This document shows positions 1-6,210 of a stretch of 7,386 bases of DNA, piece after piece. Position 1 is the stretch's first letter, and each line of letters starts with the position of its first letter. Origin of the DNA: JBBKXP01 sp038251315 (lineage in GTDB: Bacteria; Pseudomonadota; Alphaproteobacteria; Rhodobacterales; Rhodobacteraceae); NCBI GenBank assembly GCA_038251315.1, contig JBBSBK010000130.1, positions 1 to 7,386 of the forward strand, given 5' to 3'. The position numbers were made by a program, and so were the translations under genes. The notes below the pieces were generated by a model, which was not told where the DNA came from, searched no databases, and worked only from the letters and a program-made list of their open reading frames with translations.

Positions 1-507
1 CCGTATCGTGCGGAACTGTTCCAGCATGACCTCGCACGGCAGGGAGCGGCCGTTGGCGTCGGTGGTAACCACGCCAGAGATGGTCTGGACGTTGCCGCCC
101 AGTGCCCCGGACCCTGTCGGGTCGGCAAGGGCCGTTTGCAGACCGGACAGTGTGGTATCGACCTGTGCCGTGTCAGGCGTCTTGGCGCGCAAGGCCGTCA
201 GTGCATCGTCGATCGCGCCATCCACATTGCCCCAGGCCGTCGGGTCGTTGGGGCGCATGGTGGCCTGCGCGTCATCCCACGCGGTTTCCAGATCGGTCAT
301 CCGGTTCCGGGCCGCCGCCAGATCGCCCAATGCCACGGTTGATTGGACATCGGTCGTGATGATCTTGAACGGGCCCATGTCGCCCAACAACGATGACGGT
401 TGTGGTGTCCGTGTCGCGGCAAGTGTTGGCGCCAAAATGTTGTAACCTATGGCGAAAACGCAGACCGGGATGACGATTAGGACGGTGCTGAGAAGAATGT
501 TTTTCAT
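1..507 (-). CDS. Membrane-anchored protein of unknown function, 3' end beyond the window
   Basis: An open frame runs without a stop from an ATG at 507 to the left edge, giving the first 169 residues. Residues 1-3 (MKN) are followed by a hydrophobic stretch at about 4-24, which is either a signal anchor or an uncleaved signal peptide because no clear AxA cleavage site follows. The rest should be periplasmic. Residues about 50-125 are helix-rich, with alternating Ala/Asp/Leu and a Trp-Asp-Asp at 77-79, then a Gly/Thr-rich stretch; one Cys lies at 158. A purine-rich GGGGGC sits a few bases upstream of the ATG and acts as a passable ribosome binding site. The gene follows the DedA/PAP2 gene on the same strand after 145 bp, so co-transcription is possible but not shown. 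I do not recognise a named family; similar small conserved hypothetical proteins occur in alphaproteobacteria. That the frame is coding is supported by the clean N-terminal membrane segment and sensible amino-acid composition. Confidence 0.7.
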   Translation of the reverse strand, partial: MKNILLSTVLIVIPVCVFAIGYNILAPTLAATRTPQPSSLLGDMGPFKIITTDVQSTVALGDLAAARNRMTDLETAWDDAQATMRPNDPTAWGNVDGAIDDALTALRAKTPDTAQVDTTLSGLQTALADPTGSGALGGNVQTISGVVTTDANGRSLPCEVMLEQFRTIR

Positions 508-555
508 TGGATGCCCCCAATTGATCTGGCACAGGCCAGTGATGATGGTGATCTG

Positions 556-576
556 GGCCGGGGGGTTGCCCCGGCC
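556..576 (+). terminator. GC-rich hairpin with plus-oriented T tract
   Basis: A perfect 8-bp stem (GGCCGGGG at 556-563, CCCCGGCC at 569-576) encloses a 5-base loop. It is followed on the plus strand by TTTG and a pyrimidine-rich stretch, the shape of an intrinsic terminator read left to right. Both flanking genes run on the minus strand, however, and on that strand no T tract follows the stem. It may stop antisense transcription, or act on the minus-strand transcript as a pause or processing hairpin between the DedA/PAP2 gene and the gene starting at 507. Confidence 0.4.
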
Positions 577-652
577 TTTGTCATTTTCCGGTTTGCAAGG
601 GGCATGATGCGGCCAGTTGTCGCGACCATTGCAAAGCTGTAATGATCAGAAA

Positions 653-2683
653 TCAGGGGATCGCGGCATCCATACCCGCCTCGCGCAAAGCCGCAGTGAT
701 CGCGACCAGTGTGACGCGGACACGAGGACCGGTTGCCGCCATGGCAACCTCATCCCGGTCCCACTCGAGCGGGTCCTCTTGGGTCAGTGTGCCGACAAAT
801 ACAGTCTGCCCGCCGTCGGTGCGGAACAGGCTGTCCCAAATACGCAGGTGCAACCGCTGATCGTCGCCGATTGTCGCAATCGGCATGGCATATCCTACGG
901 TCATGGGCCGGTTGTCCCAAAAGGTCGGGATCACAAGCGGTTGCGGCAATCGACGCCCGGTCCAATCATCGAAGAACGCCTGCGCCAATACGGCGAGTCC
1001 CGGACGAGGTGCTGACTGCCAGCCAGATTTTTCAAGCTGAACGGTCAGCGTCGGAACATCGGGAGCGGTCAGGATCAGGTTGATGCCTTGACGCGGCGCA
1101 CCTGACAGAACTTCTGTCATGACCGGTAATCCGGTCTCCGACAACAGTGTCAGCGGGTCCGAAACGGTTTGCGTCGCGCGGGCCGCGGTCGGGTTCAGCG
1201 GGCTGGCGGTCGTGGAGGCAGCGTAGATCGCCACAACGCTTGCCAATACGACAAAGCCCGACGCCATGCCGCGCCGAAACGTCGATTGTGTCATGTGCGG
1301 CACGCTGCGGCGCCATTCGCAAAAGGCGACCCCAAGGATCAGCCAGAGGCCACCGACAAGATAGCCGTTCACTACGTCTGACAGATAATGTTCGACAAGA
1401 TAGACACGGCTGAGGCCGATCAGAATGGCTACCGACAGTGCCACCAAACCGGCGATGTCGGCTCGCAACAGCCGCAGCCGCCACGCCAGATAGAACAACA
1501 TGGACCAGACCGCGATCGCTCCGGCAGCGTGTCCGCTGGGAAAGCTGCCCGACGTTTCGACGAAATAGCCAAGATCGGACCGGGGACGGGCGAAGAAGCT
1601 TTTCAAAACCATCACGGTGATCTGATTACCGGTGGCTGCGATCCAAAGCCCACCCAGCAGGTCGAACCGACGCAGGATCGACAGGGCAATCGTCGCGCCT
1701 GCAAGCAGCGGGATGACACCGTGGCGCCCACCGACATCTGTGATCCAGCCCAGCGCTGTGATCAGCTGGTCGTCGCGCATGGCGTAAAGCAGGTTTGCAA
1801 TACGGGTGTCTGAGGTGACGGTCGCCTGCGTGCCAAGAAAGTCATAAACGGAATCAGCGTATGCGCCCAGAATATAGACCAACAGCACTCCAAGCACCGT
1901 GGCCGTCAGACCCAAAAACTGATCCGTCCCGAACCGCGCAGCCACCAAGCGCATCAGCCGCGGGTGACGGTTGATCAACCGGCGGATCGGCGGCTTTCGT
2001 GACAGGCCGGAGGCAATGGAAATGACGATCTCGACCAATGCGGGCAGCGCGCGCCAAGTGCGGCGCCATACGAATACCAGTAGGGCGAGGGCCGAAACTA
2101 CAATCGCACTGAAAGCCAGAATGCGGGGGGCTGCGGCCCCGAGCGTGCTCAGGGCGCTGCCTGAAAAATATCCTATGGCTGGCAGGATCAGCGCATAAGG
2201 CACCGCGCTTGCCGCATTCCATGCGGTAAAACGTCGATGGCTCATCCCTGCCATGGCAGCCGAAAACGGTACGAAGGCCGACATGGGACCCAAGAACCGA
2301 CCGATGATTATGGCAAAGCCACCGTAGCGCCGCAGGAACTTGGCAGCACGCTGGATGTGCCGGGATCCCGCAACACCGGGACGCTCGGACAATCCATGAA
2401 TCGCCAGCCGCCCCAGGCGATAGCTGATCTCGCTGCCGATAAAGGTGCCAAAACCGATGAACCAAACCAAATCGAAGACATCGATCACACCCTGCTGGGC
2501 CAACATGCCACCGACAATGACGGCCATTGCGCCAGGCACGAGAACTCCTGTCAGAACGACCGCTTCCAACAGCGCAAACAGTGCGAGAATCCAGTATGTC
2601 CACATCCCCAGGGAAGTAAGCGAAGGAAGCAGTTGGTCGACGCCGTAGGGCATGATCATCCATTCGTGACGTGGGCGCGGCAT
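653..2683 (-). CDS. DedA (VTT) / PAP2 phosphatase / LssY-C fusion membrane protein
   Basis: This 676-residue inner-membrane protein has three parts. Residues about 20-205 form a DedA/VTT domain: E40 and P50-G51 of the first re-entrant region, a Gly-rich turn with Y88, G128-R129-F130, and a GYFSG at 171-175. Residues about 255-455 form a PAP2 (type 2 phosphatidic acid phosphatase) domain with K361 and R368 (motif 1), P382-S383-G384-H385 (motif 2) and S425-R426, H432 and D436 in the SRx5Hx3D arrangement (motif 3). Catalytic Lys, Arg, both His and Asp are therefore present. After a last membrane segment (about 468-490) residues 505-665 resemble the LssY C-terminal domain. PAP2 domains hydrolyse lipid phosphates such as phosphatidate or undecaprenyl diphosphate; DedA proteins move polyprenyl phosphate or lipids across the membrane, so a role in lipid-carrier recycling is likely. 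The ATG at 2683 directly follows an in-frame TAA; ATGs at 2659 or 2653 are possible alternatives, and none has a strong ribosome binding site. Substrate is unknown. Confidence 0.9.
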   Translation of the reverse strand: MPRPRHEWMIMPYGVDQLLPSLTSLGMWTYWILALFALLEAVVLTGVLVPGAMAVIVGGMLAQQGVIDVFDLVWFIGFGTFIGSEISYRLGRLAIHGLSERPGVAGSRHIQRAAKFLRRYGGFAIIIGRFLGPMSAFVPFSAAMAGMSHRRFTAWNAASAVPYALILPAIGYFSGSALSTLGAAAPRILAFSAIVVSALALLVFVWRRTWRALPALVEIVISIASGLSRKPPIRRLINRHPRLMRLVAARFGTDQFLGLTATVLGVLLVYILGAYADSVYDFLGTQATVTSDTRIANLLYAMRDDQLITALGWITDVGGRHGVIPLLAGATIALSILRRFDLLGGLWIAATGNQITVMVLKSFFARPRSDLGYFVETSGSFPSGHAAGAIAVWSMLFYLAWRLRLLRADIAGLVALSVAILIGLSRVYLVEHYLSDVVNGYLVGGLWLILGVAFCEWRRSVPHMTQSTFRRGMASGFVVLASVVAIYAASTTASPLNPTAARATQTVSDPLTLLSETGLPVMTEVLSGAPRQGINLILTAPDVPTLTVQLEKSGWQSAPRPGLAVLAQAFFDDWTGRRLPQPLVIPTFWDNRPMTVGYAMPIATIGDDQRLHLRIWDSLFRTDGGQTVFVGTLTQEDPLEWDRDEVAMAATGPRVRVTLVAITAALREAGMDAAIP

Positions 2684-2729
2684 TTACTGACCACGCTTCG
2701 TCAGTGCGCGGCAATCATGTCACCCCTTT

Positions 2730-2753
2730 TTGCAGAACATGAGATTTCTGCAA
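2730..2753. promoter_or_regulatory. Perfect inverted repeat in divergent promoter region, candidate operator
   Basis: TTGCAGAA at 2730-2737 and TTCTGCAA at 2746-2753 are perfect reverse complements separated by 8 bases. The site lies 47 bp upstream of the DedA/PAP2 start and 138 bp upstream of the PepSY start, in the only region that can hold promoters for these two divergent genes. Size and symmetry fit a dimeric regulator. No convincing -35/-10 pair could be assigned next to it, so operator function is inferred from position and symmetry alone. Confidence 0.4.
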
Positions 2754-2890
2754 TCTTTCGGCGCAGTATCACAGGACCTGCGGACGTGGAAAATTTGTAA
2801 CGCCTGCGACAAGCAACTCAACGGCGAGGCCCATAGCTGTTTGTTAGCGGGCGGCACTGTGGCCACCCCGCAACCCAAGAGGAAAGCAGC

Positions 2891-3292
2891 ATGACACTGA
2901 CATATTTGAAATCATTCGGCGCCATGAGCCTTATCGCGTTAGGTCTTGCCGCGGCAGGCGCAGGCATCGCAGTGGCCGAACAGAATGGCAGCGAAACGGA
3001 CATGGCAGAGGCGCAGGCCTTTCTGACGGCACCCGGTTCCATTGCGGAGGCAATCGCCGCCGCGGAAAAGAATACCGGCGGCAAGGCGATGAGCGCCTCG
3101 TTCGAGACCGACCAGTCGACCGCGACATCTGCATATGAAGTCGAAGTCGCCCTGCCAGACGGCACGATGTCGACCGTAATGGTCGACCCTGCCAATGGCA
3201 CCGTGACTGCCAAAGCCGCAGAGGCCGAAGAGGCCGACGGCACCGGCATGGACAACGGCGAAAGCGAAGACGGCGAGAACGAGAGTAACTGA
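2891..3292 (+). CDS. Exported PepSY-domain protein
   Basis: A 133-residue protein with a typical Sec signal peptide: K7, a hydrophobic core at about 12-28, and AVA followed by E30 as the likely cleavage site. Residues about 37-108 form one PepSY-like unit: a helix around AIAAAEK (54-60), then the strands YEVEVALPDG (82-91) and a VDPANGTV turn (98-105). Residues 111-133 form an acidic tail with 10 Asp/Glu and no Lys or Arg. PepSY domains are periplasmic modules that inhibit or modulate partner proteins; the gene precedes a response regulator and kinase, so the product probably acts on the kinase sensor domain or is a target of the system. Start choice is firm: AGAGGA at 2878-2883 stands 7 bases before the ATG. 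Spacing to the regulator is 74 bp and contains a hairpin. The sequence is low in conserved residues, so the domain call rests on overall pattern and context. Confidence 0.85.
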   Translation: MTLTYLKSFGAMSLIALGLAAAGAGIAVAEQNGSETDMAEAQAFLTAPGSIAEAIAAAEKNTGGKAMSASFETDQSTATSAYEVEVALPDGTMSTVMVDPANGTVTAKAAEAEEADGTGMDNGESEDGENESN

Positions 3293-3314
3293 CACCGTCC
3301 GCTTGTGTTAAACC

Positions 3315-3345
3315 CGACCGGCAGGGCCACGCGCCTTGCCGGTCG
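3315..3345 (+). terminator. Intercistronic hairpin between PepSY gene and response regulator
   Basis: CGACCGGCA (3315-3323) pairs perfectly with TGCCGGTCG (3337-3345); a G-U pair and three further G-C pairs extend the stem to 13 bp around a 5-base loop (3328-3332). No T tract follows. It therefore looks less like a full terminator and more like an attenuating or mRNA-stabilising structure that would let the PepSY mRNA exceed that of the regulator and kinase. Confidence 0.45.
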
Positions 3346-3366
3346 CAGGCGTTCAATAGGGTCAAC

Positions 3367-4041
3367 ATGAAAATTCTTGTCATCGAAGACGATGCTGCAA
3401 CCGGGTCCTACATCGCCGATGGCCTCAGGGAAGAAGGTCATTCCGTGGATCTAATAACCTCTGGCGCAGAGGGGTTAGTGCAGGCCACGATCGGGATATA
3501 CGACGTGATGGTCGTAGACCGCATGCTGCCGGGGTTGGATGGCATGTCGCTGGTGAAGACGCTGCGGGCGACCCGGAACGCCACACCGGTGCTTTTCCTG
3601 ACCGCGATGGGCGGTGTCGATGACCGGATCGAGGGGCTGCACGCAGGCGCCGACGACTACCTCGTCAAACCGTTTGCTTTCGGCGAACTGTCGGCCCGGA
3701 TCGCTGCCATCGGGCGGCGACCAAAGTTGCAGGACGATCCCGTCACGCTGTCGGCGGCCGATCTGGAAATGCAGTTGCTCAGCCGCAAGGTGACGCGGGC
3801 TGGACAGATCATCGACCTGCTGCCGCGCGAATTCGCCTTGTTGGAACACCTTTTGCGTCGCAAGGGCCGCGTGCAGACCCGCACCATGCTGATGGAAGCG
3901 GTCTGGGATATCCACTACGACCCGCTGACCAATGTCGTCGACACGCATATCAGTCGATTGCGCGCCAAGGTCGACAAACCGTTTGGGTCCGATCTTATCG
4001 AAACGGTGCGTGGCGCGGGTTACAGGATCAACGAGGCATGA
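3367..4041 (+). CDS. OmpR-family response regulator
   Basis: This 224-residue cytoplasmic transcription factor has the usual length for the family. The receiver domain (about 1-115) shows the acidic pair D8-D9, the phosphorylation site D51 (in VVDRMLPG), the switch residue T79 and K101 before P102. The C-terminal winged-helix domain (about 127-222) carries LLPREFALLEHLL, a recognition region around VVDTHISRLRAKV and the closing RGAGYRI typical of OmpR/PhoB proteins. Phosphorylation by the downstream kinase should promote DNA binding. AGGG at 3358-3361, 5 bases before the ATG, serves as ribosome binding site. The stop overlaps the kinase start as ATGA, indicating translational coupling. The gene order of a small periplasmic protein, regulator and kinase recalls feuN-feuP-feuQ of Sinorhizobium meliloti, but homology to that system cannot be judged from this sequence alone. 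Its target promoters are not known. Confidence 0.96.
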   Translation: MKILVIEDDAATGSYIADGLREEGHSVDLITSGAEGLVQATIGIYDVMVVDRMLPGLDGMSLVKTLRATRNATPVLFLTAMGGVDDRIEGLHAGADDYLVKPFAFGELSARIAAIGRRPKLQDDPVTLSAADLEMQLLSRKVTRAGQIIDLLPREFALLEHLLRRKGRVQTRTMLMEAVWDIHYDPLTNVVDTHISRLRAKVDKPFGSDLIETVRGAGYRINEA

Positions 4042-5450
4042 GTGCCCGCGCGCCCATGGCACGCATACGGTCGACCCCGCTGCGCCTGACCGTCATCTTG
4101 CTGGCCATCTTCGCGTTGGCAACTCTGGGGTGCTTTGCGACGGCCTATCTGGTCGTCCGCACCAATCTGAATGCGGCGATCCTGTCCGACCTCCAACAAA
4201 CCGTCGAAACCTTCCGGTCCATCAGCGATCCGGACGAGTTGCGCGAACGTCTCGTAGAGGCAGCAGCCACAACCGATCCCACATTCCGCGTGCTGCATTA
4301 TCTTCCAGATCGGGGGGCGGTGATTGCGAACGCCGGCGAAGTCGGACCGATCAGCGGCCTTAGCATCCTGTCGGATCAGGACCTTGACAGGTCCGATACA
4401 AACTTGGCCGGGAGCTATCTGGCCCTCAGCACCAGATTGGGCACCGGTCAGCTAATTGTGGCGCAGTCCCGCACCCCCATCGTTGAGATGGGCGAGGTTT
4501 TTTTCGCGGTGTTCTTGACGGGTTTGTTGCCCGCCATTGCGATTGCTGTCGGGGCCGGGTTTTGGGTGGCACGCGCGGCGCGGCACCGGATCGAGAATAT
4601 CCAGCAGGCGCTGAGCGAGATCACGGGTGGCCATATCTCAGCCCGGGTGACCGACGTGGACGGCCGTTCAGACGATCTTTCAGGCATCGGACAGGCGGTC
4701 AACGACATGGCTGCGGCACAAGAGGCGTTGATCGCCTCGATGCGGCAGGTGTCCAGCGATATCGCCCACGACCTCAAGACTCCGATCCAGCGCGTATCGG
4801 TCCTGCTGAACCAGCTGGTTGACAAGACCGAGTTGACGAAGGGGCAAGAGGATCTGCTCCTGCGGGCTCAAGGTGAGACCGCGCGTATCGTGCGGACGTT
4901 TCAGGCCCTGTTGCAGCTGGCCCAAATCGAAGGCGGTGCCGTCCGGGACCGCCTGGCACCAGTTGATCTGGCCGAGGTCGTGCGTGACGTCGTGGATTTT
5001 CTGGAGGTCGATGCCGAGGCACAGGGCCTTTCGCTGACGGCGGACGTTGCCGCTCCGGCTACGGTCGCCGGCGACCGGCAGCTTCTGTCGCAGCTTTCGG
5101 TCAATCTGATCCAGAACGCGATGATGCATGGCGCCGACGGTGGCGTCATAGCAGTCCGCGTGACTGCTGATGACTCGGGCGTCGCGCTGATGGTTGCAGA
5201 TCGCGGCGCCGGTATACCTGTGGCGGAACGCGACAACGTGCTGCAACGCCTTTACAGATTGGAACGCAGCCGCACGACTGACGGCAATGGCCTTGGTTTG
5301 GCGCTGGTCGCAGCGGTCTGTGATCTGCACCGGGCGCGACTGACCCTCGGGGACAATGCGCCCGGACTTGTCGTGCGCATTGTCTTTCCCCCGCTGGCGG
5401 GATCAGCGGGTGTTGGGGCTCCGGCGCAAGGACCACATCTGACCCAGTGA
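4038..5450 (+). CDS. HAMP-domain sensor histidine kinase
   Basis: A 470-residue inner-membrane kinase. Two membrane segments (about 16-40 and 154-178) enclose a periplasmic sensor region of about 113 residues with no cofactor motif that I can see. A HAMP linker follows (about 175-228), then the dimerisation helix with SSDIAHDLKTPI and phospho-acceptor H244. The ATPase domain has the N box (NLIQNAMMHG, N360), the G1 box (DRGAGIP, 388-394) and the G2 box (GNGLGL, 416-421). All catalytic motifs are intact. It should phosphorylate the regulator encoded just upstream, whose stop codon it overlaps by 4 bases. The signal is unknown; the preceding PepSY protein is a candidate periplasmic modulator. 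After the usual family ending (RIVFPPL, 446-452) there is an 18-residue Gly/Ala/Pro-rich extension, much of which is encoded opposite the end of the convergent cytochrome b gene. Confidence 0.96.
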   Translation: MSARAPMARIRSTPLRLTVILLAIFALATLGCFATAYLVVRTNLNAAILSDLQQTVETFRSISDPDELRERLVEAAATTDPTFRVLHYLPDRGAVIANAGEVGPISGLSILSDQDLDRSDTNLAGSYLALSTRLGTGQLIVAQSRTPIVEMGEVFFAVFLTGLLPAIAIAVGAGFWVARAARHRIENIQQALSEITGGHISARVTDVDGRSDDLSGIGQAVNDMAAAQEALIASMRQVSSDIAHDLKTPIQRVSVLLNQLVDKTELTKGQEDLLLRAQGETARIVRTFQALLQLAQIEGGAVRDRLAPVDLAEVVRDVVDFLEVDAEAQGLSLTADVAAPATVAGDRQLLSQLSVNLIQNAMMHGADGGVIAVRVTADDSGVALMVADRGAGIPVAERDNVLQRLYRLERSRTTDGNGLGLALVAAVCDLHRARLTLGDNAPGLVVRIVFPPLAGSAGVGAPAQGPHLTQ

Positions 5451-6035
5451 CAGAGTGCCACCATAATGGGCGATCAGCGCCATGATAGCGTGACCCATCA
5501 GATAGACCCACACCAAATTGGCAAGCGTCGTGTGAACGGTCATGGCAAGTCCCACAAGCCCGCCCGCATCCGGGTTGCCAGTGTTGACGAAGTAATACAG
5601 GGTTCCCGAGGCTGCCATCGCCGTCACAAGAAGCAATCCCAGCCCATGAATCGCTGAGGCGAACGGCGAATGCGAGTCATGCTTGGGCAGGCGCAGATGC
5701 CGCAGGGCGACCAGTTGGGCCTTGACGTCGGTCAAAACGGCAGCGAGCCGTGCTCTGCTGAAGCACGGGATCAGCATGCCCCAAGGCGTGCCGCGCTGGC
5801 GCACGGCGATTTGTAGCCAGAACGCCAGCACAAGAGCAAAGGCCATCAGCCCGACATAAGCGTGGACGCCAAAGATGCTGTCGCCGCCGGCATCAGGTTT
5901 CATGAACTGGCTACTGGCCAGCTGCACGACGATCGCAATTGCGAGACCTGCATGCAGGAATCGCGCTGCGATGGCGTGGCGCGGCGTTGCAGATCGGTGG
6001 CCGCTGTTTTCTTGAAAGGTGGCTGACTCTGACAT
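5403..6035 (-). CDS. Cytochrome b561-like di-heme membrane protein
   Basis: From the ATG at 6035 the protein has 210 residues, with four membrane helices at about 25-43, 55-77, 128-150 and 163-190. Histidines occur in the helices at H28 (RFLHAG), H58 (GVHAYVG), H130 (AIHGLG), H168 (TVHTTL) and H182 (GHAIM), enough to ligate two b-type hemes as in bacterial cytochrome b561 and hydrogenase-type b cytochromes. Such proteins pass electrons between quinol and periplasmic or membrane partners; the partner is not evident here. A longer reading frame starts at a TTG at 6068, but the ATG at 6035 is preferred because GAGACGG lies just upstream and the extra residues add nothing recognisable. The last 48 bases overlap the 3' end of the kinase gene on the other strand. 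Proximity to the two-component system suggests, but does not prove, common regulation. Confidence 0.9.
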   Translation of the reverse strand: MSESATFQENSGHRSATPRHAIAARFLHAGLAIAIVVQLASSQFMKPDAGGDSIFGVHAYVGLMAFALVLAFWLQIAVRQRGTPWGMLIPCFSRARLAAVLTDVKAQLVALRHLRLPKHDSHSPFASAIHGLGLLLVTAMAASGTLYYFVNTGNPDAGGLVGLAMTVHTTLANLVWVYLMGHAIMALIAHYGGTLSLGQMWSLRRSPNTR

Positions 6036-6112
6036 GGTCCGTCTCTTGACATCCTTGATCTGACCCAATGCCAGACCACTTCAATTCTCCATATTCTGGA
6101 AAGCCTCTCGGC

Positions 6113-6131
6113 GACATGTCTGAAACATGTC
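6113..6131. promoter_or_regulatory. Inverted repeat upstream of the cytochrome b gene, candidate operator
   Basis: GACATGT (6113-6119) and ACATGTC (6125-6131) are perfect reverse complements with a 5-base spacer, giving a 19-bp symmetric site. It ends 77 bp upstream of the cytochrome b start on the minus strand. A weak -10-like GAATAT (complement of 6091-6096) lies between the repeat and the gene, which would place the repeat over or near the -35 region. No T tract accompanies it, so it is unlikely to be a terminator for the gene ending at 6211. Its function is inferred. Confidence 0.4.
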
Positions 6132-6210
6132 ATCCGCGCAATGTCCGTCCAAAGCGACGAATGCCGCTGCGCACAGGATCCTCCCTCGGTTCCTGTCCGC
6201 CGCAGCGTGA

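Noticed and set aside
8..445. 145-residue plus-strand frame, considered because the hairpin at 556-576 could terminate a plus-strand gene
   Set aside because: The protein is Ser/Arg/Val-rich without a fold signature, whereas the opposite strand gives a credible membrane-anchored protein starting at 507.
2237..2800. 187-residue plus-strand open frame over the start of the DedA/PAP2 gene
   Set aside because: It is antisense to well-conserved DedA sequence, has no recognisable domain, and its polar, His/Gln-rich composition is typical of a shadow frame.
2818..3441. 207-residue open frame on the minus strand opposite the PepSY gene
   Set aside because: It is antisense to a gene with a signal peptide and strong ribosome binding site; its composition (Ser/Ala/Pro-rich without a coherent domain) and its extension into the regulator gene mark it as a shadow of GC-rich codons.
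6036..6068. TTG-initiated 11-residue extension of the cytochrome b protein
   Set aside because: The start codon is TTG, the added residues are not part of the fold, and the ATG at 6035 has its own purine-rich upstream sequence.
6173..6196. ACAGGA/TCCTGT inverted repeat just downstream of the TSP3 stop as a terminator
   Set aside because: The stem is only 6 bp with a 12-base loop and no T tract follows on the minus strand.
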